9,012 bases of DNA from contig CANPPM010000107.1 of assembly GCA_947575935.1 (NCBI GenBank), positions 1-9,012 of the forward strand, written 5' to 3'. Shown piece after piece: positions 1 through 4,332 of the stretch (the first letter of the stretch is position 1; every line of letters starts with the position of its first letter). The position numbers and the translations under genes were made by a program. Origin of the DNA: an uncultured Butyricicoccus sp. (GTDB lineage: Bacteria; Bacillota; Clostridia; Oscillospirales; Butyricicoccaceae). Under the pieces are notes generated by a model. The model worked only from the letters and a program-made list of their open reading frames with translations. It made no database searches and had not been told where the DNA came from.

Positions 1-119
1 TTTTATTTTCTTTGATTGTTATTTTCTTCATAATGATATTCTCTATCGACGTTCCTTTTTTGTCACTATCATTTCTATGCCGAAATCCCCGGCGGATCGC
101 ACTCTTTCGCGGCCGGCCG
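1..119. other. AT-rich flank downstream of uraA
   Basis: No gene is supported here. Positions 1-80 are markedly AT-rich compared with the rest of the window. Close to the uraA stop there is an imperfect hairpin on the minus strand: 89-93 can pair with 112-116, and 98-100 with 109-111, with a four-base bulge. It lies at the right distance for a 3' terminator but has no U-tract after it, so it is only a weak terminator candidate. Confidence 0.3.
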
Positions 120-1412
120 TTATTCGCCGGTTTCATGTTCCCCGGCGGTCTCCCGCAGGGGCAGCGCCGCGTTCAGGAAGATGCCTGCAAGCGCGGCAAT
201 GGCAAGCCCGGACAGCTTTACAGTCGTGCCGGAGACGGTGAATTGGATCCCATCGATGCTATTAAACCCGAACGCGCTGACCAGGATTACCGCCGCAATT
301 AGCAGATTGCGTGAACGGGAAAAATCGACTTTGCTTTCCACCAGATTCCGCAGCCCCACCGCCGAGATCATCCCGTACAGCACAAAGGAAATCCCGCCGA
401 TAATCGCGCTCGGCACCGTTTGGATCAGCGCTGCAAACTTAGGACAAAACGACAACAGGATCGCGAAGTACGCCGCCAGCCGGACAACGCGCGGATCATA
501 AACACCGGTCAGCGCCAGTACCCCCGTATTTTCACCATAGGTTGTATTCGCCGGGCCGCCGAACAGGGCCGACAGGCTGGTCGCCAGGCCGTCCCCCAGC
601 ATCGTGCGGTGAAACCCCGGATCCTCCACATAGTTGACGCCGGTTGTCGCCGAAATCGCACAGATATCGCCAATATGTTCCATCATGGTTGCCAGCGCGA
701 TGGGCATAATTGTGATCACTGCGGAGATATCAAATTTTGCAAAGGCAGCAGGATGGATGGCAATCCCCAGCAGGCTGGCCTCCCGCACTGCCGTAAAATC
801 GACAGCGCCCATCAGAACGGCCGCCGCATAGCTCACCAGAATCGCCAGAAGAATGGGGACCAGCCGTACGATCCCCCTGCCCCATATAAAAAAAACCAAC
901 ACCGCCGCCAGAGAAATAAGCGCCAGCGGCCAGTCGGTCGCACAGTTTCCGATCGCGCTCGGCGCAAGGATCAGGCCGATGGCGATAATGATCGGACCGG
1001 TAACAACGGGCGGGAAAAAGCGCATCACCTTTTCCGACCCGAAAAATTTCATCAGCGCCGCCATCACCAGATACAGCAGCCCTGCGAAAACGACGCCGCC
1101 GCAGGCATAGGGCAGCATTTCCGTGTTGGGGCGGCCGTCCAACATGGGGGCGACGATCTGATAGCCGCCGAGAAACGCAAAGGAAGAACCCAGACACGCC
1201 GGCACTTTTCCGCGCGTCAGGAAATGAAACAGCAGCGTCCCGACCCCGGCCATCAACAGGGTTGTCCCGACATCAAGACCGGTCAGCAGCGGCACAAGAA
1301 CGGTCGCACCGAACATCGCGAAGGTATGCTGCACGCCCAACAGAATCATTTTGGGCAGGCCCAGCTCCATCGCATCATAAATCCCCCTGTGATCCAAAAT
1401 ATCTTTTCGCAT
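120..1412 (-). CDS. uraA: Uracil permease, NCS2 (UraA/PyrP) family
   Basis: This is a 430-aa polytopic inner-membrane transporter of the nucleobase:cation symporter-2 family, most likely importing uracil with protons for pyrimidine salvage. Visible family marks are the N-terminal QHTFAMFGATVLVP segment (about residues 28-41), MMEHIGD around 243-249 with Glu245 at the position of the substrate-binding Glu241 of E. coli UraA, DPGFHR at 264-269, and the NCS2 signature NTTYGENTGVLALTG at about 289-303 with Glu294 matching Glu290. Length is normal (about 430 aa). The usual EHIGH is EHIGD here (Asp249), a variant known from NCS2 relatives, so another nucleobase such as xanthine is not fully excluded. 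The start ATG has AGAGGGGG about 8 nt upstream. It has its own promoter at 1451-1478, and the leader of about 30 nt leaves no room for a PyrR attenuator. It is transcribed alone or at the end of the unit that starts with the mini-NrdD gene. Confidence 0.93.
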   Translation of the reverse strand: MRKDILDHRGIYDAMELGLPKMILLGVQHTFAMFGATVLVPLLTGLDVGTTLLMAGVGTLLFHFLTRGKVPACLGSSFAFLGGYQIVAPMLDGRPNTEMLPYACGGVVFAGLLYLVMAALMKFFGSEKVMRFFPPVVTGPIIIAIGLILAPSAIGNCATDWPLALISLAAVLVFFIWGRGIVRLVPILLAILVSYAAAVLMGAVDFTAVREASLLGIAIHPAAFAKFDISAVITIMPIALATMMEHIGDICAISATTGVNYVEDPGFHRTMLGDGLATSLSALFGGPANTTYGENTGVLALTGVYDPRVVRLAAYFAILLSFCPKFAALIQTVPSAIIGGISFVLYGMISAVGLRNLVESKVDFSRSRNLLIAAVILVSAFGFNSIDGIQFTVSGTTVKLSGLAIAALAGIFLNAALPLRETAGEHETGE

Positions 1413-1450
1413 AAAAAAATCCCCCTCTGTGTATTATAAGGCTTGTTTTT

Positions 1451-1478
1451 ATTATAACACAGGAGCTTCCAAAATCAA
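1451..1478 (-). promoter_or_regulatory. Promoter of uraA (TTGATT-16-TATAAT)
   Basis: Read on the minus strand, a -35 box TTGATT (1473-1478) and a perfect -10 TATAAT (1451-1456) are separated by 16 bp. Transcription should start near 1444, giving a leader of about 30 nt. A second TATAAT (1433-1438) lies further down with a poor -35. An inverted repeat covers the region from the -10 to the leader: CTGTGTATTATAA at 1427-1439 against TTATAACACAG at 1452-1462, with two unpaired bases. Confidence 0.7.
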
Positions 1479-1506
1479 ACAATCTTCAAACATTTTTTTC
1501 CGGAAC

Positions 1507-1544
1507 AGAGGGCGGCGGCATGGCCGTTCCGTCCGCCGCCCTCT
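1507..1544 (-). terminator. Strong stem-loop 3' of the mini-NrdD gene
   Basis: A perfect 12-bp GC-rich stem (1507-1518 against 1533-1544) with a 14-nt loop begins 7 nt after the stop of the 49-aa gene. Position and strength suit a transcript end, but on the minus strand it is followed by GTTCCGG and an A-run, not by a U-tract. It may be a terminator of atypical form or a 3' stabilising hairpin. Confidence 0.45.
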
Positions 1545-1550
1545 GGGCGT

Positions 1551-1700
1551 TTACCCAAGTTTATGCCGGATCCGGTCGCGCTCTTCCGCACGCTTGGCGT
1601 TGCTCCAGCGGTCCAGTGAACCAACCAAATAGCCTGTGATCCGCCGGATGCGCTCAAAGGGGACCCCCTCGCCAGCGCGCTGCTCCTGTACCTGCTTCAT
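1551..1700 (-). CDS. NrdD C-terminus-like mini-protein (stand-alone glycyl-radical-type domain)
   Basis: This is a 49-aa protein. Its core, ERIRRITGYLVGSLDRW (residues 16-32) followed by SNAKRAEERDRIRH (33-46), matches the end of class III anaerobic ribonucleoside-triphosphate reductase NrdD, where E. coli has RRVCGYLG, then FNAGKQEEVKRRVKH (recalled from memory). The glycine of ITGY (Gly23) aligns with the glycine that carries the radical in NrdD. The catalytic barrel and the CxxC...CxxC zinc site of full NrdD are absent. Such 50-aa proteins are common in Clostridia and are often annotated simply as anaerobic reductase. The start is well supported by AGGGAGG about 7 nt upstream of ATG. No full-length nrdD or nrdG is in view. 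Assignment to the family is fairly sure. The role is unknown: it could be a spare radical domain comparable to YfiD/GrcA, or a regulatory or vestigial piece. Confidence 0.78.
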   Translation of the reverse strand: MKQVQEQRAGEGVPFERIRRITGYLVGSLDRWSNAKRAEERDRIRHKLG

Positions 1701-1761
1701 GACCTTCCCTCCCTTCCATCGGAAGCGCCGCCGGGACAGCCCTTCCCTGGTTTCTGTGTTT

Positions 1762-1770
1762 ATTTTAGCA
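1762..1770 (-). promoter_or_regulatory. Extended -10 promoter before the mini-NrdD gene
   Basis: On the minus strand, TGC-TAAAAT is an extended -10 motif about 60 bp upstream of the mini-NrdD start. No good -35 box is seen at 16-18 bp. Just upstream lies a small dyad, GTCCC-ATTTAC-GGGAC (1779-1794), which could bind a regulator. It does not resemble an NrdR box. Confidence 0.4.
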
Positions 1771-1794
1771 GTCTGCCTGTCCCGTAAATGGGAC

Positions 1795-1938
1795 TTGACA
1801 AGCCTTTCTTAAAATTTTTGCGAAATCCCGCTTACCGCTCCCGCACCCGGTACAAATTTGTCCAGGCTGCGCTGCAGCCATCCTCGACAGCGCGTTTTTC
1901 AGCGCCGTTAAAATTTACACACGGGGTACGCAAAGCTG
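1795..1938. other. Divergent intergenic region
   Basis: This stretch lies between the minus-strand mini-NrdD promoter and the plus-strand operon promoter. It holds a perfect small dyad, GGCTGC-GCT-GCAGCC (1865-1879). On the minus strand there is a 38-codon frame (1881 down to 1765) with a CxxC motif but no proper ribosome site. I see no supported gene. Confidence 0.3.
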
Positions 1939-1967
1939 TTGACCAAATGGAAAATATCATGTAAAAT
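1939..1967 (+). promoter_or_regulatory. Promoter of the Cys-rich peptide/SDR operon (TTGACC-17-TAAAAT)
   Basis: TTGACC (1939-1944) and TAAAAT (1962-1967) are 17 bp apart, a near-consensus sigma-A-type promoter. The transcript should begin near 1974, some 44 nt before the first start codon of the operon. Confidence 0.75.
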
Positions 1968-1975
1968 TAAAAGGG

Positions 1976-2012
1976 ATGCTCCGTGCCCGGGGCGCCCCTG
2001 GAAAAGGAGCAT
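1976..2012 (+). promoter_or_regulatory. 5' leader hairpin covering the ribosome site
   Basis: ATGCTCC (1976-1982) is a perfect complement of GGAGCAT (2006-2012). The second arm contains GGAG, the Shine-Dalgarno core for the ATG at 2018. The first arm lies at the predicted 5' end of the mRNA, so the whole leader could fold into one stem with a GC-rich apical part (GGGGCGCCCC at 1989-1998) that hides the ribosome site. This suggests translational control but is not proven. Confidence 0.45.
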
Positions 2013-2017
2013 TGTTT

Positions 2018-2161
2018 ATGACCGATCTGATTCTGACGGCAGTCCTGCTCGTATTGGTGGGATTTGCGGTGCGTGCATGGCGGCGGCAAGGCTGCGGCGG
2101 CTGTTCCGGCTGCCCGCATGCGGCGGAATGCCGGTCATCACATAGGGAGGAAGAACCATGA
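2018..2161 (+). CDS. FeoB-associated Cys-rich small membrane protein
   Basis: This 47-aa protein has one membrane helix (about residues 4-20), a basic WRRQ stop-transfer stretch, then GCGGCSGCPHAAEC with Cys26, Cys29, Cys32 and Cys38, and a charged tail. This plan (short helix followed by GCGGCSGCPH) is that of the FeoB-associated Cys-rich membrane protein family, small proteins usually encoded beside the ferrous-iron transporter genes feoA/feoB. Their cysteines are thought to bind metal, but the function is not settled. Here no feo gene is in view. It leads an operon, and its stop overlaps the start of the SDR gene as ATGA, so the two are translationally coupled. I chose ATG 2018 because AAAAGGAG lies 8 nt upstream. 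An in-frame ATG at 1976 would be almost leaderless and would add a Gly/Arg/Pro-rich piece. Confidence 0.8.
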   Translation: MTDLILTAVLLVLVGFAVRAWRRQGCGGCSGCPHAAECRSSHREEEP

Positions 2162-2979
2162 AAAAAGCATTGATCACCGGCGCTTCCTCAGGTATGGGGC
2201 GCGATATGGCACGCGTGCTTGCCGGGTACGGCTATGAGCTGATTCTGGTCGCCCGCCGCGAGGAGCGGCTGCACGCCCTGGCGAAGGAGCTTGCCGTACC
2301 CTGTACGGTGCTGGCAGCCGACCTTTCCGATCTGCAGGAGTGTAAGCTTGTCTATCAGGCAGCGCGCTGCGAGGAACTGGAGATCGTGGTAAATAATGCA
2401 GGTTTTGGCTTGTTCGGCGCGTTTACCGAGACCGGGTTGGAGGCTGAACTGCGCATGATCCGGACCAACATTATGGCGGTGCATGTGCTGACCAAGCTCT
2501 TCCTGCGCGATTTCCGCGCCCAGGACCATGGATATATCCTGAACGTCGCATCATCCGCCGGCTTTATGGCGGGCGGACCGCTGATGTCGACCTATTATGC
2601 GACCAAGAGCTATGTCCTGCGCCTGACGCAGGCGGTCCGTGAGGAACTGCGGCACGAAGGTAGCGCAGTCTGCGTCTGCGTGCTCTGCCCCGGCCCCGTC
2701 GATACCGAATTTAACCGAGTCGCCGATGTGCGCTTTGCCCTGCCCGGCCTGCGCAGCGAATCTGTGGCGCAGTATGCCATCCGCGGGATGCTGTCCGGCC
2801 GCGGCATCTTGGTGCCCGGCGCGGCGATGAAGCTTTCACTTGCGGCAAAGCACCTGATCCCGGAAACGCTTCTGACCCGGATCACCTATCATTTCCAGCG
2901 CCGCAAGCTGGACAGCGATTCCCCCGCCTCCGGACGCGCCCCCACACATCGGGGCGTTCGGGATCCTCGGACGCACTGA
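2158..2979 (+). CDS. Short-chain dehydrogenase/reductase (SDR, DltE/YqjQ-like)
   Basis: This is a 273-aa classical SDR, an NAD(P)H-dependent oxidoreductase predicted to be cytosolic. The Rossmann nucleotide motif TGASSGMG is at residues 7-14, the VARREERL stretch at 31-38 suggests NADP(H) preference, NNAG is at 79-82, the structural Asn at 104, the catalytic Ser at about 133 (NVASSAG), and YYATK gives Tyr146 and Lys150. PGPVDTEF at 178-185 follows as usual. The closest general group is COG0300 (DltE-type); the substrate cannot be told from sequence. The start ATG overlaps the stop of the Cys-rich peptide gene and has AGGGAGGAAG just upstream. Residues 251-273 are an Arg/Pro/Ser-rich tail beyond the normal fold, encoded by a GC-rich stretch with a small hairpin (2937-2942 against 2951-2956), perhaps a late read-through of an older stop. 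Confidence 0.9.
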   Translation: MKKALITGASSGMGRDMARVLAGYGYELILVARREERLHALAKELAVPCTVLAADLSDLQECKLVYQAARCEELEIVVNNAGFGLFGAFTETGLEAELRMIRTNIMAVHVLTKLFLRDFRAQDHGYILNVASSAGFMAGGPLMSTYYATKSYVLRLTQAVREELRHEGSAVCVCVLCPGPVDTEFNRVADVRFALPGLRSESVAQYAIRGMLSGRGILVPGAAMKLSLAAKHLIPETLLTRITYHFQRRKLDSDSPASGRAPTHRGVRDPRTH

Positions 2980-2995
2980 GAAAGGATGTTGTTTG

Positions 2996-3961
2996 ATGAG
3001 TGAGAGACCAAGAAAACAGCCCAAAAAGCTGACCGCACGCCGCGTCCTTTTTCAATGGCGGTTCCCGGTGATCATCGTATTGTTTTTGATTGCGCTGTGC
3101 TGCGTCCCGGTCGGGCTGCTGACACACCACTTTTCCAAACCCAAAGAGCCAGAACCACCGACAACCGCCGATCTGTACCAGCAGGCAGTCTATGACACCC
3201 TAATCGCCGAATCCTACGAACTGCCGCAAAATATGTCGCCCGCAAAGCCGCTGGTGACCCTCGATCCGGACAGCACCGGCGTCGAACACGACGACAACGG
3301 CCGCGTGCTGCTCTGTACCTGGCACCGCAGCCCCGAGGTCTATCCGACCGGCACAGACGTGACGCTGAATTATGGCAATATTACCGCCTATTCGCTGAAG
3401 GAACTGACCGCCTGGTATTCCAACCCCGATCACCAGGAGGAGTTCCTGCCGGACAATGTCGACCAGCGCCTGCAGCAGCTCTTTGGCCTTCCGCCACTCA
3501 GCGCAGACACTTCGAAAAACACCCATTTCACCATCTTTTGGGTGAACCCCGAAAGTGTTGTCCGCCCGGCGTATTCCTCCGACGTAATGAGTACGAATAT
3601 GACCAACAGCCTGCTCACGCAGCCTGACGATCCGTTTTCCATCTGGTTTGGCTCGACTGCACTGTATTATTACACCACGGTGAACCAGGCTTGGACCCGT
3701 TTGGGATATACTTACGATTGGTATCCATATCCAGAGGATGAAAAGGAGTCGCCCGAGGTCCGGGCCGCCCGCCATTTCGGGCTCACCGAGTTTCTTGTCA
3801 ATAACGAACAGTCGATCCATGTGGTCAGCACCACCACCACCAGCGCATTTCTGCAGCAGCTTGCAACTGATGCCTCGGCCTACGCTGCCACAGACACCGG
3901 AGATAAAAACAAAGAAGGTGAGGATTCCGGCACAGACGCCAAACAAGACGCAAAGCCGTAA
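2996..3961 (+). CDS. Membrane-anchored protein of unknown function
   Basis: This 321-aa protein has a basic N-terminus (SERPRKQPKKLTARR), one hydrophobic helix at about residues 23-43, and a large predicted extracellular part. There is no lipobox, as the residues before Cys35 do not fit. The outer part begins with a Pro/Glu-rich linker (48-58), then a domain from about 60 to 280 with VLLCTWHRSPEVYPTGTD (105-122), QQLFGLPP (160-167) and WTRLGYTYDWYP (233-244) followed by FGLTEFLV (261-268). From memory, the WTRLGYTYDW...GLTEF pattern recurs in uncharacterised bacterial proteins; I could not verify this. The last 25 residues are a hydrophilic Asp/Lys/Glu tail. The gene starts 16 nt after the SDR stop with AAGGA ahead. 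A TTG three bases earlier is an alternative start. It is the last gene of the operon before the terminator at 4068. No catalytic motif is recognised. Confidence 0.85.
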   Translation: MSERPRKQPKKLTARRVLFQWRFPVIIVLFLIALCCVPVGLLTHHFSKPKEPEPPTTADLYQQAVYDTLIAESYELPQNMSPAKPLVTLDPDSTGVEHDDNGRVLLCTWHRSPEVYPTGTDVTLNYGNITAYSLKELTAWYSNPDHQEEFLPDNVDQRLQQLFGLPPLSADTSKNTHFTIFWVNPESVVRPAYSSDVMSTNMTNSLLTQPDDPFSIWFGSTALYYYTTVNQAWTRLGYTYDWYPYPEDEKESPEVRAARHFGLTEFLVNNEQSIHVVSTTTTSAFLQQLATDASAYAATDTGDKNKEGEDSGTDAKQDAKP

Positions 3962-4067
3962 TCGTCGGGTTTCTTCCATCCGAAAGGCCCTCCCCTGCCG
4001 TCATTTTCCGGACAGGAAGCAGCCGTGCGCGGTCAGGCCGTCCATTTTCTCAAATACACAGCTTTCG

Positions 4068-4096
4068 GGCGCGGCGCCAGCCGCGCCTTTCTTTTG
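4068..4096 (+). terminator. Intrinsic terminator of the three-gene operon
   Basis: GGCGCGGC (4068-4075), a GCCA loop, then GCCGCGCC (4080-4087) is followed directly by TTTCTTTTG. It lies about 106 nt after the stop of the membrane-anchored protein gene. The stretch between (3962-4067) shows no gene. There is no U-run on the other strand, so it works on the plus strand only. Confidence 0.85.
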
Positions 4097-4156
4097 CTTC
4101 CGGCAGGCCATGCAGCCGCCGCCCTAAGCAGATGTGCGAACATCCCTAAAACAAGC

Positions 4157-4187
4157 TCTGGTATTTTCCAGGAACTTCTGGTATAAT
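4157..4187 (+). promoter_or_regulatory. Extended -10 promoter of the histidine kinase gene with 20-bp-spaced repeats
   Basis: TGG-TATAAT (4179-4187) is a perfect extended -10 element; no good -35 is seen. The octamer TCTGGTAT occurs twice, at 4157-4164 and 4177-4184, exactly 20 bp apart, and the second copy overlaps the -10. CTGG-TATTTT-CCAG (4158-4171) adds a small dyad. This arrangement, two helical turns apart, looks like an activator or repressor site. Transcription should begin near 4194. Confidence 0.6.
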
Positions 4188-4193
4188 ATGTTC

Positions 4194-4332
4194 GGAAGCC
4201 CGCAAACGCTGTCTGACCGGTTTGCTCTCCGCAGGACAGGGTCAGCATTTCTCGGGTTGACGAACAGGTATTGTGACAATGGGAAATGCGGTGCGCGGAA
4301 AGGGGAGGATCGCCTTGCGGGAGGAATATCCT
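4194..4332 (+). promoter_or_regulatory. Long, possibly structured leader of the kinase mRNA
   Basis: About 140 nt separate the predicted transcription start from the kinase ATG. A hairpin GCAAAC (4202-4207)/GTTTGC (4220-4225) has a 12-nt loop. Within this loop CTGTC (4209-4213) can pair with GACAG (4235-4239), or CTGACC (4213-4218) with GGTCAG (4240-4245), giving pseudoknot-like alternatives. GCATTT (4245-4250) can pair with AAATGC (4284-4289). Next to the start codon, AGGA-ATA-TCCT (4322-4332) places the ribosome site in a small hairpin. It does not match a riboswitch class I know. Confidence 0.3.

Noticed and set aside
420..1439. Long open frame (339 codons) on the plus strand opposite uraA
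   Set aside because: It is antisense to a well-supported permease, its translation is an Arg/Gln/His-rich low-complexity product with no ribosome site, and it is explained by the GC-rich codon use of uraA.
1413..1444. PyrR-type attenuator before uraA
   Set aside because: The leader between the predicted start and the ATG is only about 30 nt and has no antiterminator/terminator pair.
1976..2017. Upstream ATG at 1976 as start of the Cys-rich peptide
   Set aside because: It would lie at the very 5' end of the predicted transcript without a spaced ribosome site and would add a Gly/Arg/Pro-rich piece unlike the family; ATG 2018 has a proper ribosome site.
3200..3979. 259-codon minus-strand frame opposite the membrane-anchored protein gene
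   Set aside because: The plus-strand protein has a sensible topology, ribosome site and operon context. The opposite frame has none and crosses toward the operon terminator.
4194..4290. Resemblance of GCAAAC...GACC in the kinase leader to a cyclic-di-GMP riboswitch
   Set aside because: The conserved core, tetraloop-receptor arrangement and spacing of that class are not present. Only short generic matches are seen.
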